Source of the DNA: Candidatus Saccharimonadota bacterium
GTDB taxonomy: Bacteria; Patescibacteriota; Saccharimonadia; Saccharimonadales; Saccharimonadaceae
DNA length: 64,000 bases
Reading direction: 5' to 3'
Assembly: GCA_009992235.1 (NCBI GenBank)
Contig: JAACVZ010000003.1
Location: 46,207 to 110,206 of the forward strand
Numbering within the stretch: position 1 is the first letter of the stretch; each line of letters starts with the position of its first letter. A program made the translations under genes and the position numbers. This document shows positions 8,523 to 17,151 of this stretch, piece by piece. Below the pieces are notes generated by a model. The model was not told the DNA's origin. It saw only the letters and a program-made list of their open reading frames with translations, and did no database searches.

Positions 8523-9107
8523 CTAGCCTTTTAGCAACTTGGGTAACGGATCGCCAAACTTCACCTCTGGAATGTTGCCGACGGTGTCTTTTTCAGAGAG
8601 GTGCGGATACTGCACCCGGTAGGCGGCCATAACATCGCCAAAGACCGCCTCGCTCCAGTTAAAGCCAAGTGCTTCAGCGGCGTCTTTGACTTCGTCCGCA
8701 CTCCCCGCTTCAACTTCTATGTATGAGTTCAGCCACGGCCACTCGTCTATGACGATTTCGACATCGCCGTACATCCAGGTTTCTCGTTTCGATTCTTGGA
8801 ATGACCGGTGGGGCAATCCAGCCGCCGCCAGCAGCGCAACTGCTTCGTCAAAGTCGCTGACAATAATTTCATGCTCTTTCGCACCCTCAACCGATAGTGA
8901 ATCGAACTGCTTGTAGGTAATGGTCACCCTATCGCCCTCGTCCCTGACGCGAATAAAGGCGTCTTTCTTTTTCAATTCGTCGGTGTCGATGGTGACGCGT
9001 CGCATCAGCCGCATCGGTTTTTCAAGGGTTGCGCCCAGGTCTTGTAGCCGACGGCGAATGTCGTCGATATTGATGTTGAGGAATTTTGCTTCGTATTCGG
9101 TGGTCAT
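8523..9107 (-). CDS. CYTH domain protein (class IV adenylate cyclase / thiamine-triphosphatase-like)
   Basis: The 194-aa protein begins with the CYTH signature ExExK (EYEAK, residues 4-8) and contains alternating charged beta strands typical of the triphosphate tunnel fold (FIRVRDEGDRVTITYK; EIVIDEWPW). CYTH enzymes act on triphosphorylated substrates with divalent metal. Whether this one makes cAMP or hydrolyses inorganic or nucleoside triphosphates cannot be told from sequence. It lies 13 bp after the deoxyribosyltransferase-like gene, probably co-transcribed. Confidence 0.85.
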   Translation of the reverse strand: MTTEYEAKFLNINIDDIRRRLQDLGATLEKPMRLMRRVTIDTDELKKKDAFIRVRDEGDRVTITYKQFDSLSVEGAKEHEIIVSDFDEAVALLAAAGLPHRSFQESKRETWMYGDVEIVIDEWPWLNSYIEVEAGSADEVKDAAEALGFNWSEAVFGDVMAAYRVQYPHLSEKDTVGNIPEVKFGDPLPKLLKG

Positions 9108-9120
9108 GTGACTCCTGTTT

Positions 9121-9525
9121 CTATGTAATTAGAGATAAATCGCCGTTAATAACGGTCGGGTTCATACCCAGCAGCTCGTCATAATAACCGCTTTCGGGTA
9201 AGGGGTTGAAGATAAACCGCTTTTTGTTTAATTCGAACGCCTTGAATAGCTCAAGAAAAGCGCTGGCCCCGACATAGTTTGGTTGGCCGTTCTTTTCATA
9301 ATTTAACACTAAAATTGCATCGCACGACTCTACCAACCGTATGTCCTGACGAAGCATTTTTTCTTTCCAGGCCTGATGCGTATCGTTTTCGCGAATGATG
9401 CTTTCATCCACGTTTTCGCCATAGCCATTTGGCGGTATGACGTCATGGCCCATAGACTTCAATTCTTGCATGACCGGCGCGACCTTGTTGTAGAATGTTG
9501 CGGATGTACTGATGAAGATGATCAT
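9121..9525 (-). CDS. Nucleoside 2-deoxyribosyltransferase-like protein
   Basis: The 134-aa protein has a Rossmann-like start (MIIFISTSATF) and the pattern RLVESCDAILVLNYEKNG... GASAFLELFKAF. This is typical of small nucleoside 2-deoxyribosyltransferase/DUF4406-like proteins, in which Asp and Glu at these positions bind and cleave the N-glycosidic bond. Such genes are common in CPR genomes, possibly for nucleoside salvage. The substrate is unknown. It probably forms an operon with the CYTH gene. Confidence 0.7.
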   Translation of the reverse strand: MIIFISTSATFYNKVAPVMQELKSMGHDVIPPNGYGENVDESIIRENDTHQAWKEKMLRQDIRLVESCDAILVLNYEKNGQPNYVGASAFLELFKAFELNKKRFIFNPLPESGYYDELLGMNPTVINGDLSLIT

Positions 9526-9595
9526 TTTATTTTATCCTTTCGAGTAGTTAATGGTGTACTGGAAATAGCATGTTCGCGTGAGGCTCTAGACTCAA

Positions 9596-12500
9596 CTACT
9601 CACGACTCCAATCATCCGCGAATAACTCAGCCTGCTTGAGAATATTGTCGGTGGCGAGGGCTTGTTGATCCGGTGGATAGCCGTATTGGTTGAGCAATTT
9701 TTTTACCTCAACACGGAGACGAGCTTGGGCGTTAGCGCGGAGCGTCCAGTCGACCCCAGCGCCGGTGCGTACTTTTTCAACGAGAAGTCGTGCGAGGTTC
9801 CGCAGTTGGTCATCCTCCATAACCTGCTTAGCGCTACCGTTTGCGAGTAAGGCATCATAAAAGGCGACCTCATCTTCTTCGAGACCTTCGACCTTTCCTT
9901 CTTCAAGGGTAACGCGCATCTTGAGAGCAATATCGATGAGCTCTTCAATAACCTGAGCGGCCTCAATGGTACCATTTCGGTAACTCACCAAAGCAGCTTC
10001 AAGCATGGTTGAAAAGTCGTCAGATTTTATTGCGTTGCGGCCAAAACGAACACGTACTTCATCGCGAAGTAATTTCTGCAGTGCCTCGACGGCAAGGTTC
10101 TTTCGCTCCATACCGCGCACTTCAGCCAAGAATTCATCGGATAAAATAGACAAGTTTGGCTTCTCAAGGCCAGCGGCAGCGAAGACGTCAACAACACCAA
10201 CTGGAGCAATCGCTTTATCGACAATTTGCTTCAGTGCCATACGATAATCAGCGTCGCTTGGGCCACCTTGTAGCGAGTCGTTAATTTTATCGAGGCGCGC
10301 TTTAATTGCCTGGAAGAATGCCACTTGCTCGCGCAGTTTCAGCGCTTCAGGGTGTGGCATAGACAGCGCAAAGGCCTTACTAAGCTCGGTGACGTGCTGT
10401 TTCAGCCGCTTGGCGCCGTCCTCTGAAGAAAGAATGTGTTCTTGGGCGTCGAGAATGGTTTGTAACTGCTGACGCGTCTCAGCACCAAAGTAGCGCATGT
10501 AGTCGAACCCATGGAAGAGGTCGCGAACAATTTCATAGCGGCGCTTCATCTCACCGACTGCTTCGTCTATATCGAGAGTCGGCTTACCTTCACCGCCACT
10601 TTGGGTGTAGGTTTCAAGCGCATCACGAAGAGCAGCGGCAACGCCAAGATAGTCCACCACCAGTCCACCCTCCTTGCCGGGATACACGCGGTTCACGCGG
10701 GCGATGGCTTGCATAAGGTTGTGGCCTTTCAGTGGCTTATCGAGGTACATAGTGTGCATACTTGGAACGTCAAAGCCGGTAAGCCACATATCGCAGACAA
10801 TCACCAACTTGAGGTCGGAGCTTGAGTCTTTAACGCGTTTTTCAATAGTTTGAATGCGCTGCTTCCCGCGAATGTGTCGCTGGAGCTTCTCTTCATCCGA
10901 CGCGCTTCCCGTAATAATAACTTTTATTGCGCCTTCGTCGTCGGCATCATTGTGCCAGTCGGGTCGAAGCTCAGTAATTTTGTCATACAGGTCAGCGGCA
11001 ATATGACGGCTCATCGTTACCACCATCCCCTTGCCTTCTATAACGCTGAGGCGGTCTTCGAAATGCTCAATAATGTCCTTGGCAATGAGCCCGAGGCGCT
11101 CACTGTTTCCAACAATTGCTTCTTTTTGCGCGTACTCGGCCTTTAGTTTGTCTTGGCGAGTCATTTCTTCGCCTTCAAGCAAGTCATCGACTTCTTTGTC
11201 GAGCCACTGCTTGGTCGAGGCATCCATACCAAGGTCAATCAGGCGGCTTTCGTAATAAATCGGCACTGTTGCTTTGTCCTCAACCGCTCGCTGCACGTCA
11301 TAAATATCAATGTACTCACCAAAGACGGCCGAGGTACTCTTGTCTTCAAATTCAATTGGGGTGCCAGTAAAGCCAATGTAGCTCGCGTTTGGCAAAGCGT
11401 CACGCATGTATTTAGCGTTGCCGTAGACCATTTGCGCGTCACTTTCGCGGACACGGGCTTTAAGGCCGTACTGGCTGCGGTGCGCTTCGTCGGCCATGAC
11501 AATGATGTTGGTGCGCTCACTAAGCATCGGGAAGGTATCGCCACCATCTTCAGGGTAGAACTTCTGAACGGTCGTAAAGATAACGCCACCCGACTCTCGC
11601 TTTAGGAGGTCGCGAAGGTTTTCGCGACTTTCAGCGCGAACCGGCGTTTGTCGGAGTAAGTCTTTACAGGCCGAAAAGGTGTCGAACAACTGACCGTCGA
11701 GGTCATTACGGTCGGTGATAACGACAATTGTTGGGTTGCCCAAAATTGGGTCAGTAATAAGTTTTCCGGTATAAAACATCATACTGAGCGACTTGCCTGA
11801 ACCTTGAGTGTGCCAGACAACTCCGGCGCGGTGGTCACCATCTGGGCGAGATGCGGTGACGGTACTAAGCAGCGCCCTATTTACTGCCCAAAATTGATGG
11901 TAAGCAGCAACTTTTTTAGTAAACGCCGTGTCGTCTTTACTGTCGCGCTCAAACACAATAAAGTTCCGGACAATGTCGAGAAGGCGCATTTTGTCGAACA
12001 TACCCTGGGCGAGAATTTCAAGCTCCGGCACTATCCCCTCTTCGCGTTCGCCGTCGACCGTTCGCCATGACATGAACCGTTCTGCTTGTGCCGTGACGGT
12101 ACCGACGCGAGCGTCGAGCCCATCGCTAATGACGCACAGTTCGTTAAAACGAAACAAGCTGCTAATTTGCTGCTTGTAGGTTTGAATCTGGTTATAGGCA
12201 GCTGTTAAGTTTGCCTTGCTGTCGGTAGCATTCTTGAGCTCGACAACCACCAGAGGTAGCCCGTTCACATACAAAACAACATCCGGACGGCGGTTAATAC
12301 CGTCCTGCACGACAGTCAATTGGTTGATGGCGACAAAATCATTGTTCAATGGGTCGTTAAAGTCGAACAGCTGCGCCTGGGCAGTGCGCACCGAACCATC
12401 ATAGTGACGATACTCGACATCGACGCCATCGGTTAACAAGGTGTGAAAATCTTGGTTATCTGCCAATAACTCAGCAGACGAGGTGCGGACGATGCGCCGC

Positions 12501-12697
12501 GCAACTTCTTCGCGCTGCTGCGGCGTGAGATCGGGGTTTAGTCGAGCCAGGGCAATTTCAAGCCGACGGTTTAATACGACATCAGTATACTCACGCTCCA
12601 TGGTGCCGTCGGGACCGATGCTCGGGCCGTTGACAACCTCCCAGCCAATGCTAGCGAGGGTGTCGAGGAGGGCTTGTTCGATTTTGTCTTCGGTCAT
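9596..12697 (-). CDS. hsdR: Type I restriction enzyme R subunit
   Basis: The 1033-aa protein has an N-terminal PD-(D/E)xK nuclease (VVLYVNG then VVVELKN), two RecA-like helicase domains with Walker A TQGSGKS and the DEAH box ADEAHRSQYG, and a C-terminal helical domain that docks on the methylase. Length is normal. The start at 12697 matches the family N-terminus (MTEDKIEQ) and has a TACAAT box 9 nt upstream. An in-frame ATG at 12727 has a better Shine-Dalgarno (GGAGGG) and would add 10 residues, so both are possible. HsdR translocates DNA and cuts unmodified DNA together with the HsdM and HsdS encoded at 14.4-19.2 kb. Confidence 0.95.
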   Translation of the reverse strand: MTEDKIEQALLDTLASIGWEVVNGPSIGPDGTMEREYTDVVLNRRLEIALARLNPDLTPQQREEVARRIVRTSSAELLADNQDFHTLLTDGVDVEYRHYDGSVRTAQAQLFDFNDPLNNDFVAINQLTVVQDGINRRPDVVLYVNGLPLVVVELKNATDSKANLTAAYNQIQTYKQQISSLFRFNELCVISDGLDARVGTVTAQAERFMSWRTVDGEREEGIVPELEILAQGMFDKMRLLDIVRNFIVFERDSKDDTAFTKKVAAYHQFWAVNRALLSTVTASRPDGDHRAGVVWHTQGSGKSLSMMFYTGKLITDPILGNPTIVVITDRNDLDGQLFDTFSACKDLLRQTPVRAESRENLRDLLKRESGGVIFTTVQKFYPEDGGDTFPMLSERTNIIVMADEAHRSQYGLKARVRESDAQMVYGNAKYMRDALPNASYIGFTGTPIEFEDKSTSAVFGEYIDIYDVQRAVEDKATVPIYYESRLIDLGMDASTKQWLDKEVDDLLEGEEMTRQDKLKAEYAQKEAIVGNSERLGLIAKDIIEHFEDRLSVIEGKGMVVTMSRHIAADLYDKITELRPDWHNDADDEGAIKVIITGSASDEEKLQRHIRGKQRIQTIEKRVKDSSSDLKLVIVCDMWLTGFDVPSMHTMYLDKPLKGHNLMQAIARVNRVYPGKEGGLVVDYLGVAAALRDALETYTQSGGEGKPTLDIDEAVGEMKRRYEIVRDLFHGFDYMRYFGAETRQQLQTILDAQEHILSSEDGAKRLKQHVTELSKAFALSMPHPEALKLREQVAFFQAIKARLDKINDSLQGGPSDADYRMALKQIVDKAIAPVGVVDVFAAAGLEKPNLSILSDEFLAEVRGMERKNLAVEALQKLLRDEVRVRFGRNAIKSDDFSTMLEAALVSYRNGTIEAAQVIEELIDIALKMRVTLEEGKVEGLEEDEVAFYDALLANGSAKQVMEDDQLRNLARLLVEKVRTGAGVDWTLRANAQARLRVEVKKLLNQYGYPPDQQALATDNILKQAELFADDWSRE

Positions 12698-12776
12698 GTT
12701 AAAACTATTGTAGCAGATGGGATCCATGTACGATCCCTCCTGCTCCCTTGCGCTATATACCGTGCTTGTTCATGCA

Positions 12777-13448
12777 TTATTGATCTCCGCTCATAATATA
12801 ATCGACTTGCGGACGCGTCAGAACCTTATGCTCATGGCTCTCACCGCGCTTGCGAATGCGTACTTCTTTATGCCTCTCAACCATTGCTTCGTAATAGGGT
12901 TCGGCACCATGTGAGTTTAGTATTGTGCCATGTACTGCTAACGATTCCCAGCGACCGTTTTTTATAAGGTGTCGCGCGTAACCAAGTCGCTCATGGTCGT
13001 TATTCCCATCAAAACCTGGGAAAAGTACTTCTTCGGCCAACTTATCGTCTTTCAGTTCACGCGCAGCCCATTGCAGATCGCGATACATATCGAGAATATC
13101 ATACACGGATCGCGTCACTTCTTTTGGTAACTCATCGCGGTTTATATATTCAAATACCTCAGGATACTCAATCTTATAGCCGTTTTTTAATACGTCGTAC
13201 ATGGTGCTCTTATGCCAGTCATCACCTTCGACCAAGCTCTTGTCGCCCACTAGCGTCTCCAACAGCTGATTGTTCCTTAACTGCAACACCATGGCAACAC
13301 GCTCCCAATATTTCGGGTCGTCGTCATTGATTTTCTCCCGAATTGCATCTGTAACTAATGAGCTCAACGTTGAGTACCCATTATTCTCAGCAAACTTTCG
13401 CAAGCTATGCTCTAGTTCATCACTAATCGAAACTGTAATTTGCGCCAT
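12777..13448 (-). CDS. RHH-YfbU family protein
   Basis: The 223-aa protein has an N-terminal ribbon-helix-helix DNA-binding segment (ITVSISDELEHSLRKFAENN, residues 3-22) followed by a YfbU domain. The latter is recognised from DILDMYRDL, GFDGNNDHERLGYARHLI and HGTILNSHGAEPYYE. E. coli YfbU has no RHH part and an uncertain function. The RHH suggests a DNA-binding regulator, perhaps acting on its own promoter or the R-M genes. It sits between the HEPN gene and hsdR, behind its own promoter and SD (AAGGAG). Position in the island suggests a link to defence. Confidence 0.8.
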   Translation of the reverse strand: MAQITVSISDELEHSLRKFAENNGYSTLSSLVTDAIREKINDDDPKYWERVAMVLQLRNNQLLETLVGDKSLVEGDDWHKSTMYDVLKNGYKIEYPEVFEYINRDELPKEVTRSVYDILDMYRDLQWAARELKDDKLAEEVLFPGFDGNNDHERLGYARHLIKNGRWESLAVHGTILNSHGAEPYYEAMVERHKEVRIRKRGESHEHKVLTRPQVDYIMSGDQ

Positions 13449-13477
13449 TGTTTATCTCCTTAAAGTCTTCTATACCT

Positions 13478-13545
13478 CTATGGTAGAGAAAAAGCACCAT
13501 CACGTCAAGTGGTTTTCACTTTTTTACTTACTTTATTTTCACTTT
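13478..13545 (-). promoter_or_regulatory. Promoter of the RHH-YfbU gene with upstream direct repeats
   Basis: On the minus strand, TTGACG and TACCAT are 17 bp apart (about 13480-13510). Upstream lie two direct copies of TTTTCACTTT (plus strand 13513-13522 and 13536-13545), 23 bp apart, so on one face of the helix. RHH repressors commonly bind such short repeats, so autoregulation is plausible but inferred. Confidence 0.5.
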
Positions 13546-13602
13546 GATGTATTTAATTCACGGAAGAGCGTTGTGTAGATTGCAGTAAATACATGAGGGC
13601 AG

Positions 13603-13622
13603 CAAAATCCGCATAAAGCGGA
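13603..13622 (-). terminator. Weak terminator after the HEPN gene
   Basis: A short stem TCCGC/GCGGA (13608-13612/13618-13622) is followed on the minus strand by TTTTG. It lies directly after the HEPN stop codon and probably separates the hsdM-hsdS-HEPN operon from the RHH-YfbU gene. The stem is only 5 bp. Confidence 0.4.
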
Positions 13623-13623
13623 A

Positions 13624-14394
13624 CTAGCTTGCGCCATATTGAAGCTTAAGCCTCTCAATCTCTGCGTCAAAAGCCTCGAATAGCACCGAGAGCAGACCGA
13701 AGCATTTATTATAATCATCTTTAGTTATCTCAAGCTTCTTACCGACAATATACCTGTCAGTCGGGAGCTTTGCACTGTTTAAGTTGTCAATCATGCGCTG
13801 ATCAACAACCGAGGAGTTATGGATAATGACATGACGCAGCTGAAGAAATTCGTGTATATCTCTCATAAGGTTGCCCTCTAGATTAATGCCTAGATAGTCC
13901 CTCATGTTCCCCTGTATTTGCAGCGCGTTTTGAAAGTTTAACTTTTCGGCCGGGTTTCCGTTTGACTCTAGCAGCCCAAGTACAAACGTTGCCAGCTCGT
14001 CGTCATTAGATATACGGAGTACGTCCTTTAATGGGACGTTGATATCTTTCTTGATATTAAGTTTACGTATATTCGATTTCAGTAGGTCGTAGAACATTTC
14101 GCGAATAATCGACTCTGCGCTGCCAACCAACAACACCAACCCTTGCGCGTAGAGTTGATTACTTATTTTCGCTTGACGGTTCTTGACCGTCGAAGAGGTG
14201 TTATTAAATGCCATTTTTGCATTATTAAGCTGCTGCATGTATTGGTGAGGCAAGCCATCGAGTGAGTCTTCAAGATTCTGGTATGCACTAGAGAAAATAT
14301 CATGCAACTGTCTAAAGCTCACGAAAATTGTATCTATTTCTTGGGCCGCAGCCTGAAAGGTCTCAGACACTTTTTGGATTTGCGACGAAGTCAT
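13624..14394 (-). CDS. HEPN-type protein (RiboL-PSP-HEPN-like), candidate RNase
   Basis: The 256-aa, mostly helical protein carries RHVIIHN at residues 187-193, the R-x4-H signature of HEPN ribonucleases and toxins. An N-terminal helical region of about 100 residues precedes it. It starts with a 4-bp ATGA overlap on the hsdS stop, so it is translated as part of the hsd operon. It lies between hsdS and hsdR, the slot occupied by the HEPN anticodon nuclease PrrC in the E. coli prr locus. Unlike PrrC it has no NTPase domain. A back-up RNase activated when R-M is inhibited is inferred, not shown. It could instead be a non-catalytic HEPN. Confidence 0.65.
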   Translation of the reverse strand: MTSSQIQKVSETFQAAAQEIDTIFVSFRQLHDIFSSAYQNLEDSLDGLPHQYMQQLNNAKMAFNNTSSTVKNRQAKISNQLYAQGLVLLVGSAESIIREMFYDLLKSNIRKLNIKKDINVPLKDVLRISNDDELATFVLGLLESNGNPAEKLNFQNALQIQGNMRDYLGINLEGNLMRDIHEFLQLRHVIIHNSSVVDQRMIDNLNSAKLPTDRYIVGKKLEITKDDYNKCFGLLSVLFEAFDAEIERLKLQYGAS

Positions 14395-15488
14395 GCCTTC
14401 ACTTTTCCGCTTATCAGCTGCGGAAGCATAGTGTCTCGCAACTCTGTTAGTCTAAGAACTTCTTCGTTATTAGCTACCATCTTTTCAACCAACTTACCCG
14501 CAACTTGATTAAATTCAACAAGAATATGACTTGGAGGCGTCTTAATTTTGAGTTTCTTTGTCTCAATAGGGCTGAGGTTCATTTGTGCTGTACCTCGTGA
14601 GATACCCGACATCTTCTCCTTCATTTCGGTGGACCGGAATAGAAAATAAGCGTAAGCCTGGTGTCCATTCTTACCCGCAAGCTTCGCCACGCGTTGATTA
14701 AGCAAGTACTTGTCACCGACGACCAAGCATACACGACCAACATTACCCGTAAGTGAAAGTATGATATCGCCAGATGATAAATGTGCGTAATCGGGAGTTT
14801 TTGCCGGAAGCGGATCACCTAAATGATCGGTACAGGCCGAGATAAATGTGCCATCCTGGACATTCTTTATGGTCACCAGCCCATACTCTCCGTCCTGATT
14901 AAAATCAGCACTCTTAAATGCGAAGCCGGAGTAAATGTTTATCAGATCAGAAACAGCTCCTTCTTCCCACCCCCTCGCCTGAGGATTATCGATAAAATAA
15001 TGCCGAAAGAGCGCCTGCCCCATCTGCTCGAGCGTTTCGTTCATCTTCCGATTCAGCTCAATCTTCTCGTCTATCGTCCCGAGAACATCTGCAATTTTAT
15101 CTTGTGTAGCCCGGACCGGTATCGCCACTTTCAGCGCCGACAAATGGTTTCGATTGAGAGTGGGCACCGCCGCCCCTGCGTTAAAGCTTGAAAAATCAAG
15201 AGACTTGAGCAGATAGTATATAAATTTCTCGTTATTACCTTTGAAGTCTTTAACCCATAGCGTAGTATTGAGTGGCCAAAAATCATCCGTAATATATTGT
15301 CCGCCACCGATACTGCCCGATCGGCCAATCACCACCCCCGGCCCTTTGACCTTGAACTCGTTGTGGGTTGTAGCCATGCCAGTAGATGTTACGACTGGAT
15401 ATCGTCCAGATCGACGCTCTGGTGTAGGAAGGTCAAAACCGCGCTGCAGCACAATCGCTTCCGATAATGGGAGCGTCTTCATCATCAT
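14391..15488 (-). CDS. hsdS: Type I restriction enzyme S subunit
   Basis: The 365-aa protein has two target-recognition domains (about residues 1-115 and 175-315). They are separated by conserved helical spacers (QDKIADVLGTIDEKIELNRKM; a second helix near the C-terminus ends LRDTMLPQLISGK). HsdS sets the bipartite DNA target. It overlaps the upstream membrane-protein gene and the downstream HEPN gene by 4 bp each. The target sequence cannot be predicted from the TRDs by eye. Confidence 0.93.
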   Translation of the reverse strand: MMMKTLPLSEAIVLQRGFDLPTPERRSGRYPVVTSTGMATTHNEFKVKGPGVVIGRSGSIGGGQYITDDFWPLNTTLWVKDFKGNNEKFIYYLLKSLDFSSFNAGAAVPTLNRNHLSALKVAIPVRATQDKIADVLGTIDEKIELNRKMNETLEQMGQALFRHYFIDNPQARGWEEGAVSDLINIYSGFAFKSADFNQDGEYGLVTIKNVQDGTFISACTDHLGDPLPAKTPDYAHLSSGDIILSLTGNVGRVCLVVGDKYLLNQRVAKLAGKNGHQAYAYFLFRSTEMKEKMSGISRGTAQMNLSPIETKKLKIKTPPSHILVEFNQVAGKLVEKMVANNEEVLRLTELRDTMLPQLISGKVKA

Positions 15489-16093
15489 TGCGTCTTCTCC
15501 AGCACTTTTCTGATTTTTTTGACCTCACCGACCAGCTTCTTTTGATTTGAAGTCTCTTCCTTTGTAAACCTCATTTTAGGTAAACTATTAAAGTCTAGGT
15601 CAAAAACATCTTCATATTGCTTGGTTCCGTTCGAGTTAGCGTAGGTTACAGCAAGACTAGACTGAAGTGCTAAGATTTCATCGACTTGCCCTATGGTGGA
15701 GAGCATGAAGTAGCTACGCGAAGCTTTTGCGGGTAAGACCTTAATCCCCTTTGATATTACATCAAAGTCTGACAACTGCTTATCCGATCCGTCAGAAAAA
15801 CTCATTGGCGGATCATCTCCGGAAACTGTAAATCGAATATCCCTGGCCAGCCCTCCTCCTTCATTAAGTATTACTAAATCGACAAACGATATATCTTGTT
15901 CTGAATTATCAACATAAACAACGACGCGAGGACGAACCATTTGTTCGTTCGTCTCGTTGTTCTGCTTTGCTGACCTATAAGATTGCACGGCCGCAACGAC
16001 AGCCACCGTAGCTGCAGCCATTGTGCCGATGGCAGCTATGACCTGAGCCCAGTCGCTCACGCCTGCTTCTAAAACAATAGACTCAAGCATCAT
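15485..16093 (-). CDS. Single-pass membrane protein, R-M island, unknown function
   Basis: The 202-aa protein has one membrane segment near residues 17-40 (AAIGTMAAATVAVVAAV). A soluble domain with an immunoglobulin-like or beta-rich pattern (LVILNEGGGLARDIRFTVSG) follows, and a Lys-rich C-terminal helix ends it. I recognise no named family; similar short membrane proteins occur beside mobile defence genes. It overlaps the upstream HEPN-like gene by 11 bp and hsdS by 4 bp, so it is translationally coupled between them. Sequence here is visibly AT-richer than the flanking core genes. Confidence 0.65.
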   Translation of the reverse strand: MMLESIVLEAGVSDWAQVIAAIGTMAAATVAVVAAVQSYRSAKQNNETNEQMVRPRVVVYVDNSEQDISFVDLVILNEGGGLARDIRFTVSGDDPPMSFSDGSDKQLSDFDVISKGIKVLPAKASRSYFMLSTIGQVDEILALQSSLAVTYANSNGTKQYEDVFDLDFNSLPKMRFTKEETSNQKKLVGEVKKIRKVLEKTQ

Positions 16094-16583
16094 CCGTCTC
16101 CGTTACTGGAAGGTTTCCAAAATATCTTCCTCGCAAATTAGAAAACCTATCAAGCACCGTGTTGATACGAACCTGTAGCTCAGCGTGTTTATTAGCCTGA
16201 TCTTGGATATTATAATATTTACCATTATAAAGAAGTGCCCCATCAATCATTTTGCCGTGAGCGAATATATTGCGAACGTGAAGCCAGTCATCAAAGGCTT
16301 TTCTGTCGCCCGGCTTTACGCGCGCAAGGTCAACTCGACTGAAAACTTTAAATAAAATATCAACCTTCGTGCTGAGAGTAACGCCCTTGTGATTTAAGAC
16401 ATCAAACGTTAGCGTTAGATAAGAGTTTTGATAATCACCATCGGGACAATGGGTATAATATTCGGCTATACACGCGTCTATCAGCGTCTCCACTGCCGTT
16501 GCCTGCGCCATAACCCTACCAAGCAGCGCGTGGTTCATAATAATGTCGCTGATACTATTATTTTCGGAAGCCTTATCTGTCAT
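16083..16583 (-). CDS. HEPN-like helical protein
   Basis: The 166-aa helical protein has RNIFAHG at residues 104-110, an R-x4-H motif in the position and context of HEPN proteins (DWLHVRNIFAHGKM). It is the second R-x4-H protein in this island. It lies between hsdM and hsdS, sharing a 4-bp ATGA overlap with the 31-codon ORF upstream and an 11-bp overlap with the membrane-protein gene downstream. It may be a small HEPN RNase or a sensor subunit. Many MAE_28990-type or abortive-infection helical proteins look alike, so the exact family is uncertain. Confidence 0.6.
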   Translation of the reverse strand: MTDKASENNSISDIIMNHALLGRVMAQATAVETLIDACIAEYYTHCPDGDYQNSYLTLTFDVLNHKGVTLSTKVDILFKVFSRVDLARVKPGDRKAFDDWLHVRNIFAHGKMIDGALLYNGKYYNIQDQANKHAELQVRINTVLDRFSNLRGRYFGNLPVTETDDA

Positions 16584-16675
16584 CCCTCGCCCTCATCTTC
16601 CGAAAACTCTTCTGGTAATATAATGTTCTCAACCGTAAGACTTTTTATTTCTCTGCTGTCGTCTCGTCCGCTCAT
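16580..16675 (-). CDS. 31-codon coupled ORF, acidic micro-protein
   Basis: This tiny ORF starts at an ATG that overlaps the stop of the three-helix membrane protein (ATGA, 16672-16675). Its own TGA overlaps the ATG of the HEPN-like gene (16580-16583). The predicted peptide (MSGRDDSREIKSL... EDEGEG) is strongly acidic at its end. The two perfect 4-bp overlaps match the arrangement of the other genes in this operon, which argues for real translation. Function is unknown; an inhibitor or coupling peptide for the HEPN-like neighbour is one possibility. Confidence 0.5.
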   Translation of the reverse strand: MSGRDDSREIKSLTVENIILPEEFSEDEGEG

Positions 16676-17151
16676 CCCTGTAGTCCTCCAATATAAATCA
16701 CCATCAACGCAACAAAAAGCACCATACCAAGAATGAATAAGGTTACGCTGATGGCATTGATCCACTTAGTAACCTTTGCGTATTTCGCATTCTTAATGCC
16801 TTTACCTAGCGGCGTATTGAGAGACTTCTTAAAGTTATTCGTAATGATATTCTGAGCATCAACCAGCAGGGCTCTAGAGAAATAGTACCCAAGAATAACA
16901 GCTACCACGACAGCGACAAAGCATGAAAGCGTTAGAATTGATAACCACCCATAAGGCTCAAAGATGTTGGTATTGAGTACAGCAAGCGCAGCCAGGGTGG
17001 CAATTGAGAAGGTCATGAGCGCGCGATCCATCTCAAGTGTTACTTGCGCTAAAAGTTCTTGGTTGCGTAGGTGACTCAATCGATAGTCGCTGGCACGCCC
17101 ATCAACTACCTGCTTCGCTAGCGCTATAACAATATCTTTTAGCCAGTTCAT
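16672..17151 (-). CDS. Three-helix membrane protein of the R-M island
   Basis: The 159-aa protein has an amphipathic N-terminal region and three membrane segments at about residues 44-62, 69-92 and 131-156. No catalytic motif is seen. It starts 4 bp before the end of the 187-aa gene and ends in the ATGA that starts the 31-codon ORF. In abortive-infection systems, membrane proteins paired with sensors are common effectors; this role is only suggested by context. Confidence 0.65.
   Translation of the reverse strand: MNWLKDIVIALAKQVVDGRASDYRLSHLRNQELLAQVTLEMDRALMTFSIATLAALAVLNTNIFEPYGWLSILTLSCFVAVVVAVILGYYFSRALLVDAQNIITNNFKKSLNTPLGKGIKNAKYAKVTKWINAISVTLFILGMVLFVALMVIYIGGLQG

Noticed and set aside
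9542..9601. Inverted repeat GAGTAGTT/AACTACTC around the hsdR stop
   Set aside because: The arms are only 8 bp and 44 bp apart, with no T-run; too weak to call a terminator, attachment site or island boundary.
16675..16765. 61-codon version of the micro-ORF starting at 16765
   Set aside because: It would overlap the membrane-protein gene by 94 bp with no ribosome-binding site; the ATGA-coupled 31-codon start is better.
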